Assembly (NCBI GenBank): GCA_047629195.1 | Contig: JBLHWY010000008.1 | Span: forward strand, 1 to 64,000 | From: UBA4582 sp047629195 | GTDB taxonomy: Bacteria > Pseudomonadota > Gammaproteobacteria > Pseudomonadales > Azotimanducaceae | DNA length: 64,000 nt | Direction: 5' to 3' | Shown: piece by piece, positions 44,109 to 53,985 of the stretch | Layout of the letters: each line of letters opens with the position of its first letter | Numbering within the stretch: position 1 is the stretch's first letter | Notes under the pieces: generated by a model | What the model was told of the DNA's origin: nothing | The model's input: the letters and a program-made list of their open reading frames with translations, nothing else | Databases searched by the model: none | Position numbers and translations under genes: made by a program

Positions 44109-44288
44109 ATGAAGCCCTATCTTGCTAAGTTGATCATTTGCAGCACCGCACTAGTCTCTGCCTTCGGAAGTAGTTGCATACTGGCGGCGGATGAAATGCC
44201 GGTAGCGCGCGCATTGGCTTTGACGCTTCCGACCGCTTATGCGTTTTCAGATGATGAAGCGCTTTTAGCTTTTGCTTCCGTGAATTGA
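44109..44288 (+). CDS. Small exported protein candidate (59 aa)
   Basis: A 59-residue frame: MKPYLAK, a hydrophobic stretch (LIICSTALVSAFGSSCILAA) that looks like a signal peptide with possible cleavage before DEMP, then a short acidic/hydrophobic tail. AGG lies 9 bases before the chosen ATG; another ATG is two codons earlier. No homologue comes to mind. It is the only plausible gene in the 620-base gap between argE and the ATPase gene. Confidence 0.3.
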   Translation: MKPYLAKLIICSTALVSAFGSSCILAADEMPVARALALTLPTAYAFSDDEALLAFASVN

Positions 44289-44484
44289 TAGCCTGGGTGC
44301 ATTGTATTTATGAACGATATTGATAAACGGTTTTTATTGGTAGCCGTCATGGGCCAATATTGATGCGCAAGTATTAGGCTCTGCGGTGTGCCGTTCGACT
44401 CATTAAAGTGTAAGCTATTTCCGATAGATATCAGAGCGGTAACAAGGCTCTGATGTACCTAATTATTAGACTGGGGCTCCAATA

Positions 44485-46275
44485 GTGGCTGTTCTTGAAG
44501 CACGTAATTATAAGCCGGATATCACGCTTAACCTGCGGAGTGTGTTGAATGATCTGGTCGCAGATGGACGCCTTTCTACTGCGGACGCTGAGACTCTAAG
44601 CCTCAAGAGTCGTACCAAGGAACAAATCAATTGGCATCCTATTGAGCTGATCGCGGAGCAAGAGCCTGCTGACCAAAAAAATCCTGCTAAGAATCTTGAT
44701 ATTGAAACTTTGACACAGTGGCTGTGCGAACGTGCCAAGCAACCGTATAAGAGAATAGATCCTCTGAAAGTTGATGCCACTGTAGTCACTAAAGTGATGT
44801 CCGCAGAGTTCGCCAGACGGCATGAACTGCTTGCGCTGGAAGTGTTGGACGATGAGGTTGTTATCGCTTGTGCTCAGCCTTACGTATATGGCTGGGAAGC
44901 CACCATCATGCAGTCGCAGCCGGGCAAAGTTTTAACCAGAGTGATTGCAAATCCCGCTGACGTTCGGCGTTACACCACTGAATTTTACCAGATGGCGAGA
45001 TCCGTAAGTAAAGCAAATGCTCAGGGCTTGAATACTAGTTCTTTGTCTAATCTGGAGCAGATGCTTGAGCTTGGTCACATCGACGCGATGGAAGCCAATG
45101 ATGCACACGTCGTGAACATAGTGGATTGGCTACTAGGGTATGCATTTACGCAAAGAGCGAGCGACATTCATCTTGAGCCAAGAAGGGAAAAAGGCCGGAT
45201 TAGGTTTAGGATTGATGGTGTGCTTCATCTTGTTTACGAGCTGCCGTCCTCTGTCATGACAGCAGTCGTCAGTAGAATCAAGACCCTCGGTAGAATGGAT
45301 GTCGCGGAGAAGAGGCGACCTCAAGATGGTCGTCTAAAAACGAAAACCCAGGAAGAGCATGAGATTGAACTGCGGTTATCGACCCTACCAACAGCTTTTG
45401 GCGAAAAGATGGTGATGAGGATATTCGATCCGGATATTCTACTGAAGTCGTTCGAACAGTTAGGCTTGGCTGACGATGATTTTGATCGCTGGCAGGGGAT
45501 GGTCAAAAACCCGAATGGTATTGTCCTTGTGACCGGTCCTACAGGATCCGGAAAGACTACGACGCTTTACTCAAGTCTTAAGCAATTGGCAACTGAAGAC
45601 GTTAATGTCTGTACGATTGAAGATCCTATTGAAATGATCGAGCCTAGCTTTAACCAGATGCAGGTTAATTCGAATATTGATCTAAATTTTGCTGACGGAG
45701 TTCGGGCTCTATTGAGACAAGATCCCGATATCATCATGGTAGGTGAGATTCGTGATCTTGAAACGGCGGAAATGGCGATTCAAGCCGCGCTGACGGGGCA
45801 CCTAGTGATCTCAACATTGCACACGAACGATGCGCCATTAGCGATTACCAGGTTACTAGAATTAGGCGTTGCGCCGTATCTTATTAAGGCGACCGTCTTA
45901 GGTGTGATGGCTCAAAGGCTGGTGCGGACTCTTTGTCCTCATTGCAAGACGGTAGCGGAGGGTGATCCAGATGTCTGGAAAACGTTGACCACGCCTTGGA
46001 AAATGAATTTGCCCAAAAAGATATATCAGCCCGTTGGTTGTCTGGATTGCAGGGAAACAGGGTTTATAGGTCGACAAGGCATTTACGAACTGTTGCCTAT
46101 GACTGACGGAATAAAGCCCCTCATTAATTCCGCAGTGGATATTGGTAAGCTACGTCGTGCGGCAATGAAAGAAGGCATGAAAACGTTGAGATTAAGTGGT
46201 GCGATGAAAGTTGCTGCGGGTATGACAACTGTTGCCGAAGTGCTGAGAGTAGCCCCCTTCTCGGGTACAGAATGA
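44485..46275 (+). CDS. GspE/PilB-type secretion or pilus assembly ATPase
   Basis: 596 residues from GTG 44485. An N-terminal MshEN-like domain (about 50-170) precedes the hexameric ATPase: SDIHLEPRREKGRIRFRIDG (226-245), Walker A GPTGSGKTT (351-359), Asp box CTIEDPIE, Walker B DPDIIMVGEIRD and the His box HLVISTLHTNDAP. The zinc tetracysteine is kept (CPHC and CLDC). It powers type II secretion or type IV pili, but no other pilus or secretion gene is near. It overlaps glnE by 4 bases (ATGA). Which machine it serves is unknown. Confidence 0.9.
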   Translation: MAVLEARNYKPDITLNLRSVLNDLVADGRLSTADAETLSLKSRTKEQINWHPIELIAEQEPADQKNPAKNLDIETLTQWLCERAKQPYKRIDPLKVDATVVTKVMSAEFARRHELLALEVLDDEVVIACAQPYVYGWEATIMQSQPGKVLTRVIANPADVRRYTTEFYQMARSVSKANAQGLNTSSLSNLEQMLELGHIDAMEANDAHVVNIVDWLLGYAFTQRASDIHLEPRREKGRIRFRIDGVLHLVYELPSSVMTAVVSRIKTLGRMDVAEKRRPQDGRLKTKTQEEHEIELRLSTLPTAFGEKMVMRIFDPDILLKSFEQLGLADDDFDRWQGMVKNPNGIVLVTGPTGSGKTTTLYSSLKQLATEDVNVCTIEDPIEMIEPSFNQMQVNSNIDLNFADGVRALLRQDPDIIMVGEIRDLETAEMAIQAALTGHLVISTLHTNDAPLAITRLLELGVAPYLIKATVLGVMAQRLVRTLCPHCKTVAEGDPDVWKTLTTPWKMNLPKKIYQPVGCLDCRETGFIGRQGIYELLPMTDGIKPLINSAVDIGKLRRAAMKEGMKTLRLSGAMKVAAGMTTVAEVLRVAPFSGTE

Positions 46276-49175
46276 TTGATCGTGCGCTAATTGCTGAATT
46301 CGGCGATGAAATCTCTAATTATATCGATGAGCGTTTCCGCAACAATTCATTCGAGCTATTGGAAAATTTTAAATTCGTCTGCTATCTCAGCACTTATGTT
46401 TTTGACTGCCTGCAAATTGATCCTGATTTGGTTGAGGAGTTGCTCCATTCGGGCGACTTGGCCCGGACTTATGACAGAAACTCTTATACGAGTCGATTCC
46501 AGCAGGTAGATTTAGTATCGCTTGATACAACCTTAAGAAAAGTTCGGCGTCGAGAGATGATCCGCATTATTTTTCGTGATCTCACAAGGCAAGCCTCTCT
46601 TGATGAAACAACTAACGATCTTTCTAATCTAGCAGATGCTTGTCTCGTTGCCGCTCATGATGTTCACTATCAGAACAATTGTTTGAAATACGGAGAGCCT
46701 AAAGGTTCTGATTCAGGCGTGGTTCAGCAGATGACGGTCTTAGCGCTGGGTAAATTAGGCGCTAGAGAGCTCAATGTATCCTCGGATATTGATCTGATAT
46801 TTTTTTACGATGAACCAGGCTTTGCAACGTCGCCAAAGGGTAAAGAGCTCAGCAATCAGGAGTTTTTCATTCGCACCAGTCGACACCTGATAAAATCGTT
46901 GGATGAAACCACCGCAGCTGGATTTGTCTTTCGGGTAGATATGAGACTCAGACCTTATGGCGAGAGTGGTGCGTTGATACTAAATAGCGTTGCGATGGAG
47001 AAATATTTCTATGAGCAGGGGCGTGATTGGGAGCGGTATGCTTTTGTTAAAGCGCGCCCGGCAGCAGGAAACATTGCCCAGGGGAAAGAGTTTATTGCAT
47101 GGCTAAAGCCCTTTATTTATCGCAGACACTTAGATTATGGTGCGCTGGAATCGCTCAGAGAAATGAAAGGTTTGATAGATAGCCAGGTCGCGAATAGGCA
47201 ACATTATCACGATTTAAAGCTGGGGCCTGGAGGGATTAGGGAGATTGAATTCATTACCCAAGCGCTTCAGCTTATATGGGGTGGTCGCCACCCTGAGTTA
47301 CAGACACCAGAGATAAATCTTAACCTGAAGACATTAGCGTCGCTCAAGTTCTTACCTGATGGAGAGGTTCGACATCTATTAAGTGCTTATGAGTTTTTGC
47401 GAAATAGCGAACATGTTATTCAGGCAGAGAACGACCGTCAGACCCAGTTGTTATCTTTTGAACCTGGTTCGAGAATTCGGCTTGCTGTTGCGATGGGATT
47501 CTCTAATTTTGAGAGCTATCATGCGCAGCTGGAGATTCATCGAGGTTTAGTCAGAGAAATATTTGCTGAGCTGATGACTGCAAATAGTGCAGAAAAACAA
47601 CAGCAGGTTGAAGGTAACCTGTTCTGGTTTTCCCTTTGGCGTGATCCATCTTCTGTTGATTCGATAGCGTTGCTGGAAACCGTGGGCTTCGAAGACGCTC
47701 AGCGTTGCGGCAAACAGTTGGGTAGTTTCTTGCATAAGCTCCAAAATCGCGATCTACAAGCGCTAAGCGAAACCAGAGTCAACCGCTTAATGCCAGTGTT
47801 GCTGAGTCTGGTAGCAAAGGAATCTAAGCCTGACATTACTTTGGACCGACTTCTGCCATTGATAGAGACGATCACTCGCCGAAGCACCTATGTTTCCTTT
47901 TTGTTAGAGAATGGGGACGCGTTAAAGCGCTGCGTGCATCTCTGTGCAATGAGCGATTGGATATCTACTCGCCTCTGTGAATTCCCCGTTCTGCTTTACG
48001 AACTGACGGATAGGCAGATACATGACGTGGCGCTGGCAAAGGTTGCGCTCGAGATTGCACTTAGCAAACAGTTGGAAGAAGTCGAAGACCATGATCTTGA
48101 GCTGCAGATGGATACTCTTCGTCAATTCAAAAGCAGTGTGGTGCTGCGTATTGCGGCACTTGAATTACTCGACGCGCTCCCTTTGATGGAAGCATCAAAT
48201 GCGTTGAGTCATGTTGCAGAAGTCATTCTTGCACGAGTAGTGATACTTACTTTTGGCCAGATGAAGTTGAAGTTTGGTGAACCCTGCACGCCCGGGGGCA
48301 AAGCGCTTGGGCTTGGATTCGGCATAGTTGCATATGGCAAACTTGGCGGTTTCGAATTGAGCTATGGCTCCGATCTTGATTTGACCTTTATCCATAATGT
48401 TGACTTGAACGGGGAAACTAATGGTCCACGGCAGCTTGAAAACAACGTTTACATTAATCGGTTCGCCCAGCGATTAATCCATATTCTGACTAGTTACACG
48501 CAATTTGGCGTGCTCTATGAAGTTGATCTTAGGCTGAGGCCTGGTGGCAATAAAGGGCCGCTGGTGAGTACGCTTAGGGCGTTTGAGCATTATCAATTAA
48601 AAGAGGCGTGGACTTGGGAGCATCAAGCCTTAGTGCGGACACGTTATGTTGCCGGAGCAGCGGGGCTGGGAGCGCCATTCCAGAGAATCCGAGAGGAAAT
48701 TCTTTTGCAGAAAAGAAATGTAGCTGAATTGCGAGAAAATGTTGTTTCTATGCGAAACAAAATGCGAGCGCACCTTACCAATGCCCGGTCTGACGCTTTT
48801 AAAGCGGATGCAAAGTCTGAATTAGAGGCGGTCCAATTGGAGCGAATATCTGGTCTTAGTGTGTCAGAGTTCGATTTGAAGCATGATATCGGCGCGATCG
48901 TTGATATCGAATTCCTCATTCAATATGAGATGCTCAAGTCGGCGAATGACCATCCTACATTAGTCCGCTGGACAGACGTCATACGCCAACTCGAAGATTT
49001 TGCCGAGCAGCAGATTGTCAGCAAACAAGAAAAAGAGGTGTTGCAGCAAGCCTATCTATCCTATCGAGCGGCAGTGCATTACCAATGGTTGGGTGGCCAA
49101 ATTGGGTCATTTGGGAAGTTGAACGAATACCGGCAGCAAGTGATGAAGATCTGGCAGGATCATCTGGTTTCTTGA
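46272..49175 (+). CDS. glnE: Bifunctional glutamine synthetase adenylyltransferase/adenylyl-removing enzyme
   Basis: 967 residues. Two nucleotidyltransferase domains in tandem: the deadenylylase site ELNVSSDIDLIFFYDE near 165 and the adenylylase site FELSYGSDLDLTFIH near 700. Both have intact D-x-D motifs, so both activities are expected. It tunes glutamine synthetase to nitrogen status. The start overlaps the ATPase stop, and ilvE follows 75 bases later, the Pseudomonas order. Confidence 0.95.
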   Translation: MIDRALIAEFGDEISNYIDERFRNNSFELLENFKFVCYLSTYVFDCLQIDPDLVEELLHSGDLARTYDRNSYTSRFQQVDLVSLDTTLRKVRRREMIRIIFRDLTRQASLDETTNDLSNLADACLVAAHDVHYQNNCLKYGEPKGSDSGVVQQMTVLALGKLGARELNVSSDIDLIFFYDEPGFATSPKGKELSNQEFFIRTSRHLIKSLDETTAAGFVFRVDMRLRPYGESGALILNSVAMEKYFYEQGRDWERYAFVKARPAAGNIAQGKEFIAWLKPFIYRRHLDYGALESLREMKGLIDSQVANRQHYHDLKLGPGGIREIEFITQALQLIWGGRHPELQTPEINLNLKTLASLKFLPDGEVRHLLSAYEFLRNSEHVIQAENDRQTQLLSFEPGSRIRLAVAMGFSNFESYHAQLEIHRGLVREIFAELMTANSAEKQQQVEGNLFWFSLWRDPSSVDSIALLETVGFEDAQRCGKQLGSFLHKLQNRDLQALSETRVNRLMPVLLSLVAKESKPDITLDRLLPLIETITRRSTYVSFLLENGDALKRCVHLCAMSDWISTRLCEFPVLLYELTDRQIHDVALAKVALEIALSKQLEEVEDHDLELQMDTLRQFKSSVVLRIAALELLDALPLMEASNALSHVAEVILARVVILTFGQMKLKFGEPCTPGGKALGLGFGIVAYGKLGGFELSYGSDLDLTFIHNVDLNGETNGPRQLENNVYINRFAQRLIHILTSYTQFGVLYEVDLRLRPGGNKGPLVSTLRAFEHYQLKEAWTWEHQALVRTRYVAGAAGLGAPFQRIREEILLQKRNVAELRENVVSMRNKMRAHLTNARSDAFKADAKSELEAVQLERISGLSVSEFDLKHDIGAIVDIEFLIQYEMLKSANDHPTLVRWTDVIRQLEDFAEQQIVSKQEKEVLQQAYLSYRAAVHYQWLGGQIGSFGKLNEYRQQVMKIWQDHLVS

Positions 49176-49250
49176 AGCACGTGAACCGGTGAAAGTTACC
49201 CTCGGGTCGGTGTAAACTACGCAAATATTTAATTTAAAAGGTCATAAGAG

Positions 49251-50213
49251 ATGTCTGACACGTTCGAAGACAGAGACGGTGTCATCTGGTTTGATGGTGA
49301 GTTGGTAGATTGGCGGGACGCAAAAATACATGTGTTAACACACACATTGCACTACGGTATGGGCGTATTTGAAGGGGTGCGGGCCTATGACACCCAAAAG
49401 GGACCTGTAATATTCAGATTGGATGATCATACTGACCGGTTGTTTCGCTCTGCTCACATACTCGGTATGGATATGCCGTTCTCAAAGGAGCAAATTTCTG
49501 AAGCGCAAAAGCTTGTCGTGCGCGAAAATAATCTCGACGAGGGCTACCTGCGACCGATGTGTTTCTATGGCTCAGAGGGCATGGGCCTTCGTGCTGAAGG
49601 TTTGAAAACTCACTGTATTATTGCTGGTTGGGAATGGCCGAATTATATGTCACCGGAGTCGCGGGAAGAAGGCATTAAAGTCCGTACTTCGTCCTTTACC
49701 CGCCACCATGTCAACATCACGATGTGTAAAGCTAAGGCTAATGGCAATTACATCAATTCGATGATGGCGTTGAAGGAAGCGATTGATTCCGGATGTGAGG
49801 AAGCGTTGTTGCTTGACAACGAAGGATACGTTGCCGAAGGTAGCGGTGAAAATATATTTCTGGTGCAGAAGGGTCAATTAGTAACGCCAGAGTTAACATC
49901 TTGTTTGGAAGGTATCACGCGTGCCACGATTATTGATTTCGCTGAAGAATTGGGCCTGACTGTAAAAGAAAGGCGCATAACGCGGGATGAAGTTTATATT
50001 GCCGATGAAGCTTTTTTTACAGGCACTGCGGCGGAAGTCTTGCCAATTCGAGAACTGGACGGTCGAATCATCGGGAGTGGAAGGCGTGGCCCTTTAACCG
50101 AAAAACTTCAAACAATGTATTTTGATCAGGTTCGGGGAAAGCGGTCCGAGCATCCAGCGTGGGGTGGTGTGGTCTTTCCTGATGATAATATCGGAAAGGA
50201 TTCAGCCGCTTGA
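49251..50213 (+). CDS. ilvE: Branched-chain amino acid aminotransferase
   Basis: 320 residues, fold-type IV PLP enzyme. HVLTHTLHYGMGVFEGVRAY (27-46), PLP-lysine Lys162 in MCKAKANGNYINS, EALLLDNEGYVAEGSGENIF and TGTAAEVLPIRELDGR are typical. It is the last step of Ile, Leu and Val synthesis and the first of their breakdown. Its stop codon overlaps the TTG start of waaF. Confidence 0.95.
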   Translation: MSDTFEDRDGVIWFDGELVDWRDAKIHVLTHTLHYGMGVFEGVRAYDTQKGPVIFRLDDHTDRLFRSAHILGMDMPFSKEQISEAQKLVVRENNLDEGYLRPMCFYGSEGMGLRAEGLKTHCIIAGWEWPNYMSPESREEGIKVRTSSFTRHHVNITMCKAKANGNYINSMMALKEAIDSGCEEALLLDNEGYVAEGSGENIFLVQKGQLVTPELTSCLEGITRATIIDFAEELGLTVKERRITRDEVYIADEAFFTGTAAEVLPIRELDGRIIGSGRRGPLTEKLQTMYFDQVRGKRSEHPAWGGVVFPDDNIGKDSAA

Positions 50214-51235
50214 GTTCAGCATTGATCGTGGGGCCAGCCTGGGTCGGCGACATGATTATGGCGCAATCCCTGTTTAAAAGATTAAAGTCTCAGAAGCCCG
50301 ATATGCAAATCGATGTGCTTGCGCCTAAAGCAAGCCTTGCGTTAACTAACCGTATGACGGAAGTTTCAGAATCGATTCAGTTTGATGTGGGTCATGGCGA
50401 GCTAGGGCTTAGCTATCGGCGTTCACTTGCGAGACAAATTTCAAAAAGGGGATATGAAGAGGCGATCGTTCTGCCGAATTCTCTCAAATCAGCGCTTGTG
50501 CCTTTCTTTGCAAATATTCCGAAACGAACAGGTTTCCGTGGCGAGTATCGTTATGGCTTGATTAACGATATGCGGCTACTGGACAAGCGAAGAATGCCGC
50601 GCATGATTGATCGTTTTGTAGCGCTTGCTAAGCCTGGAGACGGTCTGCCGGGTGCTTCGGAATTTCCATCCCTAACGGTAGACTCTGAACGTCGAGGGTT
50701 ATTGGTTGAAGCGTTGCGGCTCGAGACCTCGCGGCCGCTGGTTGGGCTTTGTCCCGGTGCAGAGTTTGGGGATGCTAAGCGTTGGCCAGAGAGACATTTT
50801 GCAGCCCTTGCAGAAAGTCTTGTTGATGCTGGCGCTGATGTTTGGATCTTCGGCGGCAATGGCGATAAGGGGACCGCCGAGGAGATCCTTAAGCTAGTGC
50901 CTCGGCCGGTACGCGAACATGTTTTGGACCTGACAGGTAAAACAGCGCTGTTAGATGTTGTTGATATCATGGGGCTATGTAAGTGTGTCGTTTCTAATGA
51001 CTCGGGGTTGATGCATGTCGCATCTGCGATCGGGTGTCACACAATTGTACTTTACGGCTCAACCTCGCCAGAGTTTACCCCGCCGCTAACAACGAAAGTT
51101 GATACTGTGAATTTGTCGCTTGAGTGTAGTCCATGTTTCAAGCGGTCTTGCCCGCTTGGCCATAAAAACTGCCTAAATGATTTGTTTCCAGTACAGGTTG
51201 ATCGTCTTGTCTCAAAAGTTATCGGGACGGAATGA
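50210..51235 (+). CDS. waaF: ADP-heptose:LPS heptosyltransferase II
   Basis: 341 residues, GT9 family. The TTG start overlaps the ilvE stop (TTGA); IVGPAWVGDMIMAQSLF is the family start. LCPGAEFGDAKRWPERHFA (donor site) and VVSNDSGLMHVASAIG with VLYGSTSPEFTPP are characteristic, as is the late ECSPCFKRSCPLGH. It adds the second heptose to the inner core. Second in a run of tightly spaced LPS genes. Confidence 0.94.
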   Translation: MSSALIVGPAWVGDMIMAQSLFKRLKSQKPDMQIDVLAPKASLALTNRMTEVSESIQFDVGHGELGLSYRRSLARQISKRGYEEAIVLPNSLKSALVPFFANIPKRTGFRGEYRYGLINDMRLLDKRRMPRMIDRFVALAKPGDGLPGASEFPSLTVDSERRGLLVEALRLETSRPLVGLCPGAEFGDAKRWPERHFAALAESLVDAGADVWIFGGNGDKGTAEEILKLVPRPVREHVLDLTGKTALLDVVDIMGLCKCVVSNDSGLMHVASAIGCHTIVLYGSTSPEFTPPLTTKVDTVNLSLECSPCFKRSCPLGHKNCLNDLFPVQVDRLVSKVIGTE

Positions 51236-51239
51236 CCGT

Positions 51240-52265
51240 ATGAAAGTGCTTGTGATTAAAACATCTTCCCTGGGTGACGTGATACATACCCTGCCTGCTA
51301 TTACTGATGCGATCTTTAGTCGTGGGGATTTGCAGATTGATTGGGTCGTTGAAGAAGCTTTTTCAGAAATTCCTGCGATGCATCCGGCCGTAGACACTGT
51401 GATTCAAGTCTCTATACGACGTTGGCGAAATAACTGGGTCAAAAATTTACTAGAGTTATTTGCCTTTGTGCGTAAGTTAAGAAGCCAAAGATATGATTTG
51501 GTGATCGATGGCCAGGGCTTAGTAAAAAGCGCCCTCTTAGCATGGCTAGCTAAAGGACCCGTTGCTGGTCTCGATAAACTAAGTGCGAGGGAAGGTGTTG
51601 TTAGCAAGCTATATATGGATAAGCTATATGTTCCTCGATCGATGCATGCCGTTGAAAGGCTAAGGACGCTTTTTGCCTATTCGTTGGGCTACGAAATGAG
51701 CGAATCTCTGCCTGTTTTTGGTTTGCTCCGTGATAGGCCTCAGAAAAAGCAAATATTCTTTCTCCACGGCACTACCTGGGAATCCAAGTTGTGGCCGATA
51801 CATTACTGGCACCAGTTGGCTTTGTTGTGTGCAGAGGAAGATTATGAAGTAGTGCTGACCTTTGGTGATAGAACTGAGCATGAGCGTGCTAAACAGATTT
51901 CGGGAGATATCGAAAATTCGCGTATACTGCCTGCGATGGGGCTGACTGGCATTGCGGATGTCATCGCTGAAAGTGCGGGTGTAGTTGCTGTTGATACGGG
52001 GCTTGGCCATCTTGCTAATGCACTAGGCAAGCCTCTGATTGCGTTATATGGTGCAACTAGCCCTGAACTCACGGGTCCTTGCGGTATAAATCAGAATGTA
52101 ATCGCTAGTAGTAGCCTGGAGTGTGTGCCTTGCTTGCGGAGAGAATGTAAATATTCTCCTGGAGAAATTAGTGATATCCACCCGCCCTGCTTTTCAGACC
52201 TTACGCCTAAGCGGGTGTTTGACTCGCTACAGGAGCTGATTTCTAGCACACGAGGTTTTGAGTGA
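51240..52265 (+). CDS. waaC: ADP-heptose:LPS heptosyltransferase I
   Basis: 341 residues from ATG 51240; an upstream in-frame extension reads into waaF and is unlikely. MKVLVIKTSSLGDVIHTLPAITDA is the canonical start; FLHGTTWESKLWPIHYW and GVVAVDTGLGHLANALGKPLIALYGATSPELTGP follow. It adds the first heptose to Kdo. Four bases separate it from waaF, and its stop overlaps the GTG start of the kinase gene. Confidence 0.94.
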   Translation: MKVLVIKTSSLGDVIHTLPAITDAIFSRGDLQIDWVVEEAFSEIPAMHPAVDTVIQVSIRRWRNNWVKNLLELFAFVRKLRSQRYDLVIDGQGLVKSALLAWLAKGPVAGLDKLSAREGVVSKLYMDKLYVPRSMHAVERLRTLFAYSLGYEMSESLPVFGLLRDRPQKKQIFFLHGTTWESKLWPIHYWHQLALLCAEEDYEVVLTFGDRTEHERAKQISGDIENSRILPAMGLTGIADVIAESAGVVAVDTGLGHLANALGKPLIALYGATSPELTGPCGINQNVIASSSLECVPCLRRECKYSPGEISDIHPPCFSDLTPKRVFDSLQELISSTRGFE

Positions 52266-53107
52266 GCGTTGTTACTGGGGCAACACCTTCCTCCGGCGAC
52301 TCTGGTGGCTACATCGCGCTGGAATTGAAAAATTTTGTGTCGAGCGTCGATGGTTTGTTTGATGCCCTAGACGCGGTGGATGGGGAGGTTTTTCGCCAAG
52401 TGGAGGCGAGGCGAACTTTTAGGTTCAGCACGTCGAGCAACTTGTATTTTGCAAAGTTGCATTATGGTGTTGGGTGGCGCGAAATAGTTAAAAATCTCCT
52501 TCAATCCAAGCTACCTATCATTGGTGCGCAGAATGAATACGATGCGTTACAGTTACTGGAAAATGCAGGCGTACCGGTGCCTAAGGTTGTAGGATTTGCG
52601 AGTGACGGTCTAAACCCCGCAACACGGCGATCTTGTATCGTCACTAAATCACTCATCAATACGCTAAGTTTAGAGGATCTTTGTCGGCAAAAACGAGTCA
52701 CCCCATCGAAAAAATACGCTCTCATAGCCGGCGTTGCCGATTTGACTCGGCAGATGCATGAAGCGGGTGTGAATCATAGGGATTGCTATATCTGTCATTT
52801 TCACCTTCAACTCGAGGAGCAGGATGAGCCTAAGCCTACATTGTTTGTGATTGATCTCCACCGGGCCCAGATTCGTGAGCATACGCCGATGCGTTGGCGC
52901 GTTAAGGATGTGGGTAGTCTGTTGTTTTCAGCGATTGAGGAAGATGCACTGAGGAAAAACGACTTTTTCAGGTTTATGGAAATTTATTCTGGCAAGCCTT
53001 TGCGCCAGTGCTTGTTGGAAGATAGTTTTTTCTGGAGAAAAGTGATGGTCAGAGCCAGGAAGCTATACTTGAAGAAGCACTCACAACTTCCTCCATTGCT
53101 GAAGTAG
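52262..53107 (+). CDS. waaP: LPS core heptose(I) kinase
   Basis: 281 residues from GTG 52262 (GTGA overlap with waaC). It closely follows Pseudomonas WaaP as I recall it: ARRTFRF, YFAKLHYGVGWREIVKNLL (ATP lysine Lys65), KLPIIGAQNEYDAL, and the catalytic GVNHRDCYICHF with Asp174, then VIDLHRAQ as the metal-binding Asp. It phosphorylates heptose I, important for outer-membrane stability. The usual waaG gene between waaC and waaP is absent. Confidence 0.92.
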   Translation: MSVVTGATPSSGDSGGYIALELKNFVSSVDGLFDALDAVDGEVFRQVEARRTFRFSTSSNLYFAKLHYGVGWREIVKNLLQSKLPIIGAQNEYDALQLLENAGVPVPKVVGFASDGLNPATRRSCIVTKSLINTLSLEDLCRQKRVTPSKKYALIAGVADLTRQMHEAGVNHRDCYICHFHLQLEEQDEPKPTLFVIDLHRAQIREHTPMRWRVKDVGSLLFSAIEEDALRKNDFFRFMEIYSGKPLRQCLLEDSFFWRKVMVRARKLYLKKHSQLPPLLK

Positions 53108-53123
53108 ACCGAACAGGCCAGCT

Positions 53124-53864
53124 ATGACTCAAGTATGGAACCTATTGTCTCCCAGACCCTTAGAAGCTGAGCAATTTGATAGCTTGGAATCTGTACTCGC
53201 TTGCGAGGGAGAGCAAGTTAACACTTCTGACATGAGCACGCTCAATCGAGTTAAAGTGGGTCAATCGAGCTATTATGTAAAGAAATACCATCGTGGTGGA
53301 CGATATTTTCGTCGTCGGCTTGGTCGCTCGCGTGTTCGGGCAGAATGGGAAAATTGCTTTTATTTTAATAGCATAGGCGTTCCTACTGCAAGATTGGTAG
53401 GTTATGGCGAGCGTAGGGGGTTGTTTGGCGAGCGTATCGGCGCATTGGTGATAGAAGAGCTCGAAAATGTCCAGGATATGGCCAAAGTGCTGAAGTCAGG
53501 GCACCCCAGGTTGCAGGATAAATCGTGGCTAGGAGCGGTCACTGCTAAGATCGCGTGCTATACAAAAAGGCTACATGAACAGGGCTTTGTTCATGGTGAC
53601 TTGAAGTTACGTAATATTCTGGTCGGTTTTGGCGCCGACCCAGAAGTCTACATAATTGACTGTCCTGATGGCTCAATAAAAAAGGGTGTTTTATTTACCC
53701 GCGGCGTAGTGAAAGACCTTGCATGCCTTGATCGGACTGCGAGGGAATATTTATCCAGATCACAGCGGCTAAGCTTCTATAGATGTTATAGTGATACCGT
53801 TAATCTGAAAGCATACGAAAAGTATCAGATCAGGCGCATACTCACATTTTTTGATGGGAGATAG
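53124..53864 (+). CDS. Kinase-fold LPS core protein (PA5008-like)
   Basis: 246 residues. Protein-kinase-like landmarks: YYVKKYHRGGRYFRRRLGR (Lys53 or 54), VIEELENVQD hinge, catalytic FVHGDLKLRNIL with Asp159, and VYIIDCPDG with Asp179. KDLACLDRTAREYLSRSQRLSFYRCY is very similar to the protein that follows WaaP in Pseudomonas. It probably phosphorylates a core sugar or assists that step; the exact site is not established. It starts 16 bases after waaP. Confidence 0.85.
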   Translation: MTQVWNLLSPRPLEAEQFDSLESVLACEGEQVNTSDMSTLNRVKVGQSSYYVKKYHRGGRYFRRRLGRSRVRAEWENCFYFNSIGVPTARLVGYGERRGLFGERIGALVIEELENVQDMAKVLKSGHPRLQDKSWLGAVTAKIACYTKRLHEQGFVHGDLKLRNILVGFGADPEVYIIDCPDGSIKKGVLFTRGVVKDLACLDRTAREYLSRSQRLSFYRCYSDTVNLKAYEKYQIRRILTFFDGR

Positions 53865-53985
53865 TGTTATGAAAACATTTATAGTCATCGGGTTTGTGCT
53901 TGCAAAGCATTAAATTGAATAGGGTTGGTTTTGAGCCCCAATTTGTTTGCGAGTAGGAATCAGCAAAGGATGCGTTTTACTTAAG

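Noticed and set aside
43768..44112. 114-residue plus-strand frame overlapping the argE start
   Set aside because: First third is antisense to argE, the rest has no ribosome site or recognised domain.
51177..51239. 21-residue N-terminal extension of waaC
   Set aside because: It reads through the end of waaF; the family start MKVLVIKTSSLGD at 51240 is clear.
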